DNA from: Gari tellinella
Taxonomy: Eukaryota > Mollusca > Bivalvia > Cardiida > Psammobiidae
Reading direction: 5' to 3'
Assembly (NCBI GenBank): GCA_922989275.2
Contig: OV277864.1
Span: 19,913,550-19,977,549, forward strand
Length of the DNA: 64,000 bases
A program made the translations under genes and the position numbers. Below, piece by piece: positions 1 to 10,786 of the stretch (positions are counted from its first letter, which is position 1; each line of letters starts with the position of its first letter). A model generated the notes under the pieces. That model did not search any database, was not told the DNA's origin, and was given only the letters and a program-made list of their open reading frames with translations.

Positions 1-315
1 GTCAAAAATGGACTAGACTGAATTTAAAACTAGAATTGTCAATTTGAGGTACGGGGAGGAAAGGGTTAAGCAGACATAGATCTACCGTATATCTATAGAT
101 ATAGCATGTCATATTCCATATTGTTCAAGACGGATTTAACTGTATAAATGGTATCCATAGGTTTAACTCCTTATCCATCAACATTTATCAACTGCTTTAC
201 CAATTTTGCCTTTATAATTTTGTTATCGTCTCCATTTATACTGGTGTCTGTAATGTTGTTTTCATTTTTCAAAATTAGATAAAAAGACACTTTGAGTGAA
301 AAAATATTCGAGACT

Positions 316-456
316 ACATTGGAGAATACCCTATACTTGCCCAAAAAAATCATTTGTCGTAAAACAAATATATAATTATTCCATGCAAACAGTGTTGAGC
401 CAGATCAAACGTCGGTATACCCGATGTTTGAACTTGATCAACACTGTTTGCTACAC
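316..456 (+). repeat. Decayed TA-1 element with core P
   Basis: The left part reads as a diverged TA-1 end (TTGGAGAATA) leading into a core-P palindrome at 385-451, whose arms GCAAACAGT and ACTGTTTGC survive. The right terminus is not recognisable. Bases 1-315 hold nothing I recognise. Confidence 0.45.
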
Positions 457-660
457 CAACAGGCTGTGTACAGACGAAAGGGGAGTGTTTCAGAATAAAA
501 GAAAACTGTGCCATTATTTTGTAAATGACATTTAAATTTGATTACTGACAAAATACATTACTATAAGTATTTATTTTGATTTATTGATTCGCAAAACTCA
601 AGGTCGTTCGTTTTGGACTTGACGTATAAAAAGTAAGCGTGTTTATAATACAATTGTTTA

Positions 661-905
661 CAGTGGAGAAGACGTTATTATTTCCCGTTTAAACGCAAAC
701 AAAACGCAAACGCATTGCAATAAATTGAATAAAATAACCCCTTATTGATTTTCTACCTATTCATTTTAATCTGAGTGGCAAACCGTTTAGAGCCTGATCA
801 GACGCAGGATAGCCGGCATCTGATCTGGCTCCAGACTTTTTGCACTTGAAATAATAGTTTAAGCGTAAACGCGTATATTGGGTCAGAATACCGTTTTCTC
901 CACTA
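661..905 (-). mobile_element. TA-1 hairpin element
   Basis: A 245-bp element with terminal inverted repeats starting CAGTGGAGAA and ending in a mutated CTCCACTA, flanked by TA on both sides (659-660, 906-907). It carries a diverged core P around 778-842. CAGT ends plus a TA duplication fit a Tc1/mariner-type MITE; no transposase is encoded. Confidence 0.8.
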
Positions 906-1042
906 TAGCTGTATATGACAGCGACCTGTGGTTACGAATAGTGGTTTACCGATTATCGCTTGGTCGTCAACTATCAGTTGTTTACTTTCAAGTCGGCGAT
1001 AATCGATGGACATGTTCTCTCTTTCTCGACGTTGCGAATGTA

Positions 1043-1400
1043 CAGCACCCCCTCTCTACAACGACATCCAATGGGAGACAAAAAATCATGTGCGTTGTTT
1101 GGAGGGAGTTGTTATATGGAGGGAACTTTTATGACATTGGCAAACAGATTGAATCCAGAACAGATGCCGTTTAGTGCGGCGTCTGATCTGAATTCTAGCT
1201 GTTTATCAATCCTAATTAAGGTTTTTTCCTGTCAAAATGTCCATTATGTAACTTTGAAAAAAAGCAGATGAAAATTTCAAACAGACGAAATTGCTGCCGT
1301 AAATAGTTTTGAGATAATTGTCTTGTTTTGGGAACAGCCACAAGCGTTGTTGTGAGGAGGGAATCGTTGTTGGAAGGGATATTGTAGGAAGGGAGCACTG
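1043..1400 (+). mobile_element. TA-3 element with core P
   Basis: A 358-bp element ending CAGCACCCCCTCTCTAC on the left and GGGAGCACTG on the right, flanked by TA. It contains a core-P palindrome (about 1139-1206). To its right is interior sequence matching TT-1 elements (AACTTTGAAA, then GCAGAYGA). The open frames here are read-throughs. Confidence 0.75.
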
Positions 1401-1956
1401 TATTAAAATTATTTAAAATTATGAAAAGATTTGAATGCTTTTTTTAAAGAATATGAGAAATGGAGTTTGGGTGCGGAAGAGCAAATACTCCACTTGCAAT
1501 TATATTAAAAAAAAAACTTGAGTGTTTAATAACACATGGATGCTTATGCTCGATGTAAGAGTTAAAATAATTATTCAAATTTATTCGAAAAGTGAAGAAT
1601 AATGAAGATGCAACTATATTTTATTTCACCTTTGTAACAGAATCTATGACCTGTAAAGCTGTTTCTGGATCAACCGATAAGTAATTGGAAAGTGATCAAT
1701 TGAAATGATAAGATACGATGGTTTTATTGAATATTTAGCATTACATACAATGCATATAGCAAAACAATAACATATAAAAACAGCCGATAGAACCGATATA
1801 AACGAAAAGTAAGCAATATTAAGGCAACAGTGACAAAACATTTAAGAAAAAATGAATAAGATAAGATATAATATTTTCAAACTAGTAGCTCGTCTCGGAG
1901 AAATGTTCACACTAAAGAGTATTTTTTAATATACTAGTAGGTTCATGACCTTTGAA
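1401..1956. other. AT-rich sequence, no feature recognised
   Basis: No coding frame with recognisable protein signature, RNA gene or clear repeat boundary is visible here. Confidence 0.5.
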
Positions 1957-2072
1957 TGTATAGTCGGACTTTGACCCGTGAGCTGTGACCTTTAGGACGA
2001 GTAAAACGCGCCACAAACCACGAATTTATTCAGGAGTTACCTACCATTCATGGTATACTAAGGATATAATGT

Positions 2073-2747
2073 AAAGTAGTTACTTTATAGCAGCAGACAG
2101 AAAATGCTGGAGAAACATCTTATCTGTTCAGTGGTTATTTTTAGCATTATGTTACTATATTTTAATATTACTCAATCTACGTCACACCTTCTGGAATGTG
2201 CGGGGCATTGCGAAAGGTCAAACTACGTCACTGATTAGTAAGACTTTGGTAACTCCCCTTATCCCCGAAAAAAGCAACTTCATGTCATCCCACGCTTCCG
2301 TTATGCAAATTGCATAACAACGGATGTTACGTCAATCGCTTTGCTTAATTATATATATGGCGATCGGCTCGGATAGATTCCCATATTAGGGAGCCCGATA
2401 CCGTTAAACTACGCCTGGTTACGTTGCTAGGACGTGGCTTGAATGTGCTTACGTAGCTCTGACAGACTGTTTATAAAGAGCCTAAGCGCTCTGCGAGAGA
2501 GAAAATTGGATTTAGAGAGAACTGAGGATTATAGTAGAATTCGAACTGGCAAGATGTAGGGATACGTTTAGAACAGGTCTTGGAGAGATGTAGGGCTGAA
2601 GTTAGAAATAATGCTGGTTTATAGAGACGTGCCTGGGAACACTTAAGGAAATAAAATGTAGACAAAAACGTTTGCCTTGTTATAAAGCAGATCCATGAAC
2701 CTGGGTTACACAACGCGAAGTGGATTAAAACATCGGACTATGCTACA
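2073..2747. mobile_element. 675-bp insertion within L repeat
   Basis: This block is absent from the second L copy, which reads straight through ATAATG at about 24296-24302. Here it is bounded by ATAATGT on both sides (2066-2072 and 2748-2754), which looks like a 7-bp target duplication. The ends show no obvious inverted repeat and I do not recognise a protein. Confidence 0.55.
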
Positions 2748-2804
2748 ATAATGTCCTTTGTATTGAAATTAAATCAATAATCGAGTTAGGGTAATAGGTA
2801 GCGG

Positions 2805-2855
2805 GTTAGGGTATTTGCAAATTGTGTAAAAGGCTGTGGGTTCGATTCCCAGTAG
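2805..2855 (+). other. tRNA-like B-box sequence
   Basis: GGGTTCGATTCCC at 2838-2850 matches a pol III B box. The upstream half is too diverged to fold as a tRNA, so this is a tRNA-derived remnant and not a gene. Confidence 0.45.
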
Positions 2856-3512
2856 GTTTTCTTTTTTCTAAAGTTATTATTATTATGTTTTATTTCATTA
2901 GTTTTAAACAATTACTTATTTGAATAGTTCAACATATTATGTAAAATGTGTCATGGACATCCTAATCATTAAACTTTGTGAAAGTTTAAATGTATACATG
3001 TAAAATGTTACCCTATCCTATGTGGTCACCCTCTCACTTCTAGAAAACAATTGCATTATTTCATTTATCACTGAAATGACAATGGGCAATTCCAGTTTCC
3101 AATTAAATGTAGTTAACTGTTTCAGGGGACAGGTGGAGTACACTCTTTCTAAATGACGAGTATACTTGTCGTTACGGTTCAATGTGTTAGGTACTTTGAA
3201 ATACCTTTAAGGTTACCCCATATAAGTTATATGGGATTCGGATTAGATCCAATGGAATTTTAAATCGCTTCTGCTTCTCCTTTTTACAGGTTTCTACAAG
3301 CTTCCTTGCCATGGAAAGTTAGACTTTTGACGCGGTGGTTGTGTCTGTCGTAGCATCTTTAGTTTGAATTTTGTGGTTATACCGAAATTTAATAAGTAAT
3401 TGAATAATGTATATTATTCAAATACTGGACATTTACTAAAGGTTCTTTGTGATTATCGTCATGTGTAGTATAAAACTGCCTTTCCGAACCAAAAAGAAAA
3501 AGAAAAAAGAAA

Positions 3513-3584
3513 GGATTCACTGGGTATCGAACTCATGACCTAACTCAGTAAAACTTTACTCTACTACCTCGACCACGATGACAT
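3513..3584 (-). other. tRNA-like sequence
   Basis: On the minus strand there is an A-box-like TGGTCGAGGTAG and, about 30 bases later, GAGTTCGATACCC, a B box. Length about 72. It lies in inverted orientation to the unit at 2839 inside the same repeat. Probably a SINE head or tRNA pseudogene. Confidence 0.5.
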
Positions 3585-3830
3585 ATAGGTCTCAAAATCT
3601 TATTTTAAATATCAAGTTAAGGTTTGAACCCTAACTTACCTATAACATGGAATGGTTGCAACTTCTAGAAATAGAAAAGCTGAGTCACGGTTCAGCGCAC
3701 AAAATTCATCTATAGTTGGGTGTCCATTAGAGAATCATATCATAAACAAACAACATAGTCAAACGAACTAATTAAGATAAAAACCATATTCATTTATTAC
3801 AAATTAATCACAGGTGCCCTTCGCATGCTA

Positions 3831-4075
3831 CATTGGACAATATATTATTCTTTCCCGTCTAAACGAAACGAAACGAAACGCAAAACACTAAAACGTAGAA
3901 AAGTGCAACATTAGGACAATTCTTACCATTCATGTTTATCTTCGTGGCAAACAGTTTGGAGCCTGATCAGACGCCGGGTTACCCGGCGTCTGATCTGGCT
4001 TCAAACTGTTTGCAATGGTAATAATAGTTTTAGCGTAAACGCGTTTATTGGGAAAGAATAACGTTTCCGCCACTG
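3831..4075 (-). mobile_element. TA-1 hairpin element
   Basis: Diverged left end (CATTGGACAA) and right end GCCACTG, both next to TA. Core P at 3947-4013 is nearly perfect, with centre GGGTTACCC. Confidence 0.75.
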
Positions 4076-4176
4076 TATGTCTCTCTCTAAGGGGCAGGGT
4101 GGGGGACTGGAGAGACACAGCATGCGGCGAGCACCTGTAAAATTAACAGGTACTTGTTACTAGCTGAACGTTCTAG

Positions 4177-4421
4177 TTCACCCTTCACCCGCAATGACGC
4201 CATGAAGCGCATTTTGCAAAACAGTGTAGATTTGATCCTAAGCAGACGCCACGTAATGCGGCGTCTGATTAAAATCAAAACTTTGTACCACTTGTTTTAA
4301 AATAGAACCAGTTATACTATCTTATATCTAACTTTGAAACGACCTTGCAAACAAAATAATTAATGCAGACGACAATGAAGCGGTGAAAATATCACGATGA
4401 ATTTGATCATGAACGGGTTAA
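4177..4421 (+). mobile_element. TT-2 element with core P
   Basis: Left end TTCACCCTTCACCC, right end GAACGGGTTAA. It contains the diagnostic interior GCAGACGACAATGAA and a diverged core P with CAGACGCC facing GGCGTCTG. Its left TTAA is mutated. Confidence 0.6.
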
Positions 4422-4526
4422 AGGGTTAATGCGTACACAAGCTACGGAAGTTTTTTAATAACTGTTGCAAACAATTTGGTCCTTGTCAGACGCCGAGTAT
4501 ATCAGTAACCTATCAATATACTTAAG

Positions 4527-4663
4527 AAATAATCTATGCTCTACCTTTGTGAAACGGTATTTTATAACGGTTGGGAGTTGGGATGCGCAGGAATTGGCCA
4601 CGTAGGCCGAATGCCTGAGTGGTCAATTCCTGCGCATCACAACGGTAGGACATAGATTATTTT
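4527..4663. repeat. 137-bp imperfect palindrome
   Basis: Outer arms AAATAATCTATG and CATAGATTATTT, inner arms GATGCGCAGGAATTG and CAATTCCTGCGCATC. The tip region holds GCCGAATGCC. It resembles the CGAG palindromes elsewhere but lacks an exact CGAG pair. Confidence 0.6.
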
Positions 4664-5269
4664 AATTCTAACATGACCAGATTTGAAGAAATTAGTTCGA
4701 AGGGAATTCAAATGTTCCATACTTATTTCCTCAGCGGATGCAGTTTTTCGACCGAATAACTTTCCCCGCGGCTTTTACAAAAATCTAACAGCCATAGCAA
4801 AGTTACGTACAGCACAGAATCCGCACACACAATACACATTTACCGACCCACCATCTGTCATAGAACAAACATAACATGAAAAAAGACCGAAAATTGGGGA
4901 AATTACAGTAACACTATGACTGGTTAAAAGTATAAGGTCTTTACGTAACACGTCACGTCATTTAACCGCGAGAGGAGCGGGGTAGGGAAGAGCGTTTTAA
5001 AACGTCTCAGGTATACCACGATGAGCTTGTTCTATTTTTATAGTGATCAAGACGCGTGTCATGTTAGAATAGTTGTTTGACAATTGTCTTATGGTTACAT
5101 GTATCGAGGAAACATAAACTAAAATCACTTTAAATGCAGACGACACTTATATAGCAGACGATCATGAAGTATGATATGTTTTAAATGATATTATAAGAAA
5201 GATAACAACACCAACACGAATTAAAAAAAAAATTAAATGATATTAAGCATAGGTAATTTGCTATCCGCA

Positions 5270-5465
5270 TTGAACACTTTACCTCATAGCCTGTTTAAAG
5301 TTTTGAAGAAAAGGGACCACATAAAGAATGTTAAAATTAAAGCAGAATGCATTCTGCTGCACTTTCATCCCGCTTTAAGCTACCATCTGCTAGAATATAG
5401 AATATTTTGTATGGTGCATATTCATGACTGTATAATTTCTTCGGTTGGGGAATGAATTAGATGCG
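5270..5465 (+). mobile_element. TT-4 element, partial, with short core Q
   Basis: CCTCATAGCCTG through GCTACCATCTGCTAG and TGCATATTCATGACTG matches the other TT-4 copies. Core Q is reduced to AAAGCAGAATGCATTCTGC. Confidence 0.55.
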
Positions 5466-5590
5466 TAGTGTACTTGTAGCTATGAAGTATTGGGTTTAGG
5501 TGTCGGTATAATTGCTCAGTATATTGTAAATTACTCAACTTTCAGAATGCACATCTTATTGCAGATTACATGTAAGAGCCACGTTTGAAA

Positions 5591-5846
5591 CAGGGCTGCC
5601 ATTTCTTCGGATTTTTCCTAAATCTTCGGATTTATTTTTTAGTACATGGTAGCATAAAGCAGGCTGAAAGTAAAGCAGAATGTGCCTTAAGGCACATTCT
5701 GCTTTACTTTCAGCCTGCTTTAAGAAGTCACGTGTCAACAAAACTAGAAACCGGCGGTGTGGAAAGGGTACGGTTCGTAAAATTACATTTGAAAAATGCA
5801 ATTTTGGAAATCTTTGGATTTTTCACGGCAACTTATGGCAGCCCTG
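5591..5846. mobile_element. G6 element carrying core Q
   Basis: Ends CAGGGCTGCCAT and ATGGCAGCCCTG form terminal inverted repeats, flanked by TTGAAA at 5585-5590 and 5847-5852, a 6-bp target duplication. The interior holds repeated CTTCGGATTT motifs and a perfect core-Q palindrome. Confidence 0.75.
5655..5722. repeat. Perfect 68-bp core-Q palindrome
   Basis: Left arm 5655-5688 (TAAAGCAGGCTGAAAG...) is the exact reverse complement of 5689-5722, centre CCTTAAGG, with no spacer. Confidence 0.85.
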
Positions 5847-6250
5847 TTGAAATGGCACGCACTTCAGTTTCAAGGACATAATCCTATTGATTACTGCCAT
5901 TAAATCCTTTCTTGCCAAATTTTATCGTTTGCTCTAACCCTAATACCGCTAAAATATCGTCTGCATTAATATTGTCGTCTGCTATGTATTCAGCTTTAGG
6001 GCTGTTTTGACTGAAGAAACGTTTATACGAGTCTCAGATCAGGATCCAAACTGTTTGCATAGTCACCTTTAAAATGTAGCTCCTTTGGCAGTGAAATAGT
6101 TCAACCCATATTATTATAATTTATAGATTTGTCATCAATGATTTCCTAAGGTGACCATAAAATAAAAATTAACTGTTCTCATTTCTGTTCCATTTGATTA
6201 GCTTCCTCGTGCATCCTCCTGGGGAGAAAGTGCTGAAATAAAATCCTTAA

Positions 6251-6463
6251 CCCATTCACTGCCTTACCCCGAGCACAATGGTTATTTGTAAACAGTTTGG
6301 ATTCTGATCAGACGCCGCGTAACGCGGCGTCTGATCAGAATCGAAACTGTTTGACACCCATTTCAATATTTCTTAAGTCAAAATACCTAAATACTAACTT
6401 TGAAAAATAAAAGCAGACGACAAATTATTGTTTAAAATTTATGACGTCACGGCATTGAAGGGG
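6251..6463 (+). mobile_element. TT-1 element with core P
   Basis: A 213-bp element with TTAA on both sides (6247-6250, 6464-6467), ends CCCATTCACTGCC and GGCATTGAAGGGG. The core-P palindrome has centre GCGTAACGC. The TTAA target suggests piggyBac-type mobilisation. Confidence 0.8.
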
Positions 6464-6586
6464 TTAAACATTGCCATTGGATGGAAATGTTCACAAACAT
6501 TTTAATTTTCATCAAGAAAACTATTCAGACAGATCCATAGGAAACACAACACACTGCACACCTATGACATTTCTTCTTTCAATGTA

Positions 6587-6749
6587 CATTAGAACCTCTC
6601 TATTACGACCACTAAAAAGAAGGCTAATTGTCTGTATAAAAGACAGGTGGCAGCTTAAAGCAATGTAAAAGTGTTTTATTTTCACATTGCTTTAAGCAGT
6701 CATCCCTTTTTAAACGACTAATATTTGACACGATTTAGAGGTTCAATTG
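6587..6749 (+). mobile_element. TA-2 element with core Q
   Basis: Left end CATTAGAACCTCTCTATTAC after TA, diverged right end GAGGTTCAATTG before TA. The core at about 6653-6698 keeps GCTTAAAGCAATGT against ACATTGCTTTAAGC. Confidence 0.65.
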
Positions 6750-6879
6750 TACATGTTTTACTTTCAGCCCCAGGAAATCACCTCTGATCAGCGCGACACA
6801 TTCAAGAGAATGAAAACAAAACGGATATTAACAAAACGAATAAATGAATAAAATAAAAGAAATTTGTGGCGATATTGTA

Positions 6880-7109
6880 CAGTGGAGAATGTGTTATTCT
6901 TTCCCAATAAACGCGTTTACGCTAAAACTATTATTTCCATTACAAACAGTTTGGAGCCAGATCAGACGCCGGGTAACCCGGCGTCTGACCAGGCTCCAAA
7001 CTGTTTGCCACCAAGATAAACATGAAATAGTTGTACTTTTCTACGTTTTAGTGCTTTGCGTTTGCGTACGTTTGCGTGTACACGGGAAAGAATAACAGAT
7101 TCTCCACTG
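6880..7109 (+). mobile_element. TA-1 hairpin element
   Basis: A near-intact 230-bp copy. TA flanks at 6878-6879 and 7110-7111; ends CAGTGGAGAATGTGTTATTC and CTCCACTG. Core P is about 6945-7009. The open frame through it is hairpin read-through. Confidence 0.85.
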
Positions 7110-7124
7110 TACATATGGCATTAG

Positions 7125-7316
7125 CCCTTTCATGATCAAATTTATCGAAATGTTTTACCCCTTCACCGCAATATTGTCGTCTGCTTCAATATTGCTGTCG
7201 ATCATATCGTTGGAGCAAATAGTTTTGATCCTGATTAGACGCCGCGTTATGCGGTGTCTGATCAGGACCAAACTTATTTGCAAATGCTCTTTATGACGTC
7301 ATTGAGAGTGAAGGAG
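7125..7316 (-). mobile_element. TT-2 element with core P
   Basis: Flanked by TTAG (7121-7124) and TTAA (7317-7320). The ends CCCTTTCATGATC and GAGAGTGAAGGAG are TT-2 in reverse. The core-P palindrome has centre GCGTTATGC. Confidence 0.7.
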
Positions 7317-7409
7317 TTAACCAAACAAATAATTATCGGCATAAAACATCATCACTGTTTCTTAGGTTTCAGCTCCCAACCGAGCTGATTATTCTGTTTT
7401 CTTTGAAAT

Positions 7410-8619
7410 GTATATTTTACGAAAATCCTTATCCTAAACTAATATGTACATGTTTTGTAATATTTTACAAAATGACAAACAGCGAACTGATCAGCGACTT
7501 GTATAGGTTAGAACATGGTTGCAAGCGAATAAACGATATAGTTCGAGGGGGCGTAGCCCCCGAGAACTATGTCGTTTATTCGCGCGCAACCATGGTCTAA
7601 CCTATTTAGCACTGGCTTGGGCTCGAGGAAAACAAGAAAACCATTCGTTTCTGATTTCTGTTTTAGACGAAAAAAGTCATTTTGTTTGTAATATTTTACT
7701 TACATTGAAAGGTTATTTCAAATGATAAGTTTGAGACATTAAGCATGCTTTAACACCAACATAAATAACGCTTATTGAAGCTCTATATGTAAGCACAATT
7801 CATTAGTAATTGTCTTTAAAGTCTAGGTCTCACTGTACATAATAAAACGTCATGAAGCGCGTGTGCAGTTCACCTCTGACCTCAGCTGTTTTTAGAATTG
7901 TGACGTCAAATTGCCTTGAGATGACGGAAGCGAGGAATAAGTGAACAGTTTGTTAGTTATTCCATGGTTTGTTGAAATAAACGATATATTCACAGGTTTT
8001 TGAGGCCTGTGAGCTCCAAGCCATGTGCTAATACTGTTTAGCACATGGCTTGGAGCTCTCGGCCAATCAGAGGCCTAAAAAACCTGGGATTATATCGTTT
8101 ATTTTACAAAACCATGAAATAACTAACACACTGTTCACTTATTCCAAGCTTCCGTCATATCAAGGCAATTTGACGTCACAACCCTAGATCGGAGGGGAAC
8201 TGCACTCGCTTGATGACGTCATATTATGTACAGTGAGACCTAAACTTTAAAGGCAATTAATAATGAATTGTGCTTACATATAGAGCTTCAATAAGCGTTA
8301 TTTATGTTAGTGTTAAAGCATGCTTAATGTCTCAAACTGCACATTGAAATAACCTTTCAATTTAAGTAAAGTATTACAAATAAAATAACTTTTTCGTCTA
8401 AAACAAAAAGTAGAAACGTAGGGTCTTCTTGTTTTCCTCGAGCCCAAGCCAGTGCTAAATAGGTTAGACCACGGTTGCGCGCGAATAAACGACATAGTTC
8501 TCGGGGGCTACGCCCCCTCGAACTATATCGTTTATTCGCTTGCAACCATGGTCTAACCTATACTTATTTAGGGCAAAAGACGAATACATTGTATGTGTGC
8601 GTCACTAGGACTCAATGAG
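7410..8619 (+). mobile_element. TT-3 element split by a foldback insertion
   Basis: The left part (TAATATTTTACAAAATGAC, then CAAACAG) and the right part (GTCACTAGGACTCAATGAG before TTAA at 8620-8623) are the two flanks of TT-3. About 1.06 kb of foldback DNA (7501-8563) sits where the right half of the core should be. Confidence 0.55.
7501..8563. repeat. 1.06-kb palindromic foldback element
   Basis: The two halves are inverted repeats about a centre near 8034: GTATAGGTTAGA at 7501 matches TCTAACCTATAC ending at 8563. Each arm carries its own hairpin (about 7502-7606 and 8458-8563), and the centre holds a third (8011-8058, GAGCTCCAAGCCATGTG and its inverse). The end hairpins carry the CGAG/CGAG motif with a GTA loop. 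Arms differ by scattered substitutions. No protein is recognisable. Confidence 0.85.
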
Positions 8620-8654
8620 TTAAGCGGGTTATACAAGATCAAGGAAAGCGTATA

Positions 8655-8882
8655 CAGCGGAGAAGACGGGTTTTCTGTTTTAAAAAGTTTCTAAAAACGC
8701 AAAACGAAACTAAAAAACATTGCAAAAAAATGTTCAAAATTACAACTTGTTGGTAATTCTGTCAACTTATTTAAATCTTAGTGACAAACTGTTTGAAGTC
8801 TGAACAGACGCCCCGTTACCTGGCGTCTGATCTGGCTCCAAACTGTTTGCAATGGAAATTATAGTTTTAGTGCATACCACTG
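8655..8882 (-). mobile_element. Decayed TA-1 element
   Basis: TA at 8653-8654 then CAGCGGAGAAGACG; the right end is CCACTG without TA. Core P is recognisable (CAGACGCC facing GGCGTCTG). Confidence 0.6.
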
Positions 8883-8930
8883 CTTAACACATATCTAACA
8901 TATCTACATAAACAAGGGAGCTGTTTTTAA

Positions 8931-9150
8931 CCCATTTTATGTGGGATACACTTTTAGGTGTACCTCTAGGCAAACAGTTTTGATCTCAGACCAGGCCCCA
9001 CATTGTGGGGCCTGATCTGAGATCAAAACTGGTTGCAGCTAAGTCAATATTCTATCAGAAACTGCTAAAATCGTTTGCAAATTTTCGAGTTATACCCGTT
9101 GCAGACGACATTTTAAAATGGCCGCCAAATATTACCCAGCATGCAGTGGG
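8931..9150 (+). mobile_element. TT-5 element with variant core P
   Basis: TTAA at 8927-8930 and 9151-9154. The ends CCCATTTTATGTGG and CAGTGGG are only a partial inverted match. Core at 8970-9036: GCAAACAGTTTTGATC arms, GC-rich centre CCCCACATTGTGGGG. Only one copy seen. Confidence 0.6.
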
Positions 9151-9628
9151 TTAAACTGACGCTATACTCGGGCATATTATACAAAAGGTACGAAAATGCA
9201 TTTAAACCGCTTTAAACGTCCTACCTTTTAGTAGAGGGCATTTAGCGTCAAAAATTCAAATAAAGGAACTAATTTGCACAGAATTGATTTGTGTGCCTTC
9301 ATATGCTACGACATGAACCGAATAACAGAAAAAAGTCCCACAATATCACACGATGCGAAATATGATTTTGGGGGTAAAATGATTAAAATAAAAAATGAAA
9401 ACGCGAATTTTTGGAATTTTGCCACTGTGGCCATGGTTTTGAACAAAAAAGCTCAAAATTTTCAGATTGGACACAGATTTCATAACACCGGCTTGGGCTT
9501 TGCTGTGGGAATTAGCATCTGAAGGGTAGAGGACTGAAACTATATAGAATGCGAAAATCAAGGATGAATTTTCGTAATTTTTTCACTGTTTAAAAATTTA
9601 CACGTCGAGAATCGTAACAGGATTCCGT
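9151..9628. other. AT-rich sequence, no feature recognised
   Basis: Short open frames on both strands (9274-9561) have no recognisable motif, and base composition is unremarkable. Confidence 0.4.
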
Positions 9629-9770
9629 ATTATCAATAAGGTTTGACCTGACGGTCATCACTTTCCGTCAGCTTTCGTTGGTACAATCGGTGGTACAATC
9701 GGGAGTTTCCGGATACTTTATTTATAGATCTCACGATATATACCTTAGCCGATAACCAAAAGTCACTGTG

Positions 9771-9838
9771 TTGCAATAGCTGAATGGATAGCGTTAATGA
9801 CTCCTGTGGAAGGGTCGTGGGTTCGATTCTCGGTACTG
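9771..9838 (+). other. tRNA-like sequence
   Basis: A box TAGCTGAATGG at 9777-9787, B box GGGTTCGATTCTC at 9829-9841, with about 40 bases between. I could not form a full cloverleaf, so I do not call a functional tRNA. Confidence 0.5.
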
Positions 9839-10293
9839 TTTTGTAAACTTCGGCTGTAAATATTTTTTCAGTATATTAGCCGTTAAAGTATTTTGTGTTA
9901 ATTAAATATAGTATATACTTGTATTCAGACTGTATTTTTCCATTTTCATATCTTTTTCATTTCATTTCTGGATTGTATTTTTATATTTTTTATAAAGTAT
10001 GCCTTAAACGAGACTAAAATAAATCAGTCAGCAATTTTTTTGAAAAAACGGCCTGCTGCCTGATGCCTTTTGATGCTTGACGAAATACAAAAGTAACGCA
10101 TAGTGCTTTCTGGGAGTGTTTTGCATAACGTGGTGTTCTTTGGACAAGTTTTCTAGCCAAGTATTTCCTAGGCAATTAGCACTGTACTCTATTTCATATA
10201 CATGTACATGCAATTGCATGAATGTCATGGTTTGCATGCGTCTATCCGCATTTTTAAAAAAATACATGTACATATTCAATAAATAATACAAAA

Positions 10294-10366
10294 CTCTACC
10301 GGGGATCGAACCCAATACCCTTACCTTGGTAGCGCGGCGACCTTACCACTGAGCCATCACCGACAG
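10294..10366 (-). other. tRNA-like sequence
   Basis: Read on the minus strand: A box TGGCTCAGTGG, B box GGGTTCGATCCCC, length about 73. The acceptor stem is weak. It may be a SINE head or tRNA pseudogene. Confidence 0.55.
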
Positions 10367-10669
10367 TATTTATCTATAACCGATAACACAATTCCAGTTC
10401 GAGTCACCGTTGAATTGTCTAATCTCAATACACTGTAGTTGTTTTCGGAAGCTAGCGAATACCTTACGGAAAAAGACGGAATATGCATGAACCGTCAGGT
10501 CAAACCTTATCGACAATACAATGCTGCATGTAAAGACCCACAAGTTCCCCGTCAAAATAATTTTGGTAATTACAAAAGGGAGGTTAACATGATAAATTAC
10601 ATTAGGAACTCATGCGGTAGTTATCTCCCTTAACTTATGGCACACGAGGTAATCTCCTGGGTCGAATTT

Positions 10670-10765
10670 ACAAAGATATTTGACGCTCGAACGTGGCGTC
10701 TGATCGAGATTCAACATGCTTGATGCTCATATCGATATTTCTTCAGTCATACTGCTGTTTTTTAT
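10670..10765 (-). repeat. TT-2 fragment
   Basis: Half of core P (GTGGCGTCTGATCGAGATTC) followed by ATATTTCTTCAGTCATACTG, matching the TT-2 interior. It abuts the LINE remnant. Confidence 0.45.
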
Positions 10766-10786
10766 ACAAAAATATGCCTACAATTA

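Larger units (their letters stand above)
1957..3714 (+). repeat. L repeat, copy 1
   Basis: A dispersed repeat matching 24175-24946 block by block: a start around TGTATAGTCGGA, a block with GGGTTAGGG, a block with TCTGTCGTAGCATC, and an end at TTCAGCGCAC. It carries two tRNA-like pieces in opposite orientation (B box at 2839-2850, minus-strand unit at 3513-3584). No protein is visible. Confidence 0.75.
9629..10518. repeat. Inverted composite with paired tRNA-like units
   Basis: Outer arms 9629-9656 and 10491-10518 are inverted repeats centred on AAGGTTTGACCTGACGGT. Inside are a plus-strand tRNA-like unit (9771-9838) and a minus-strand one (10294-10366), with GATAACC/GATAAC-type sequence beside each. 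Confidence 0.6.
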
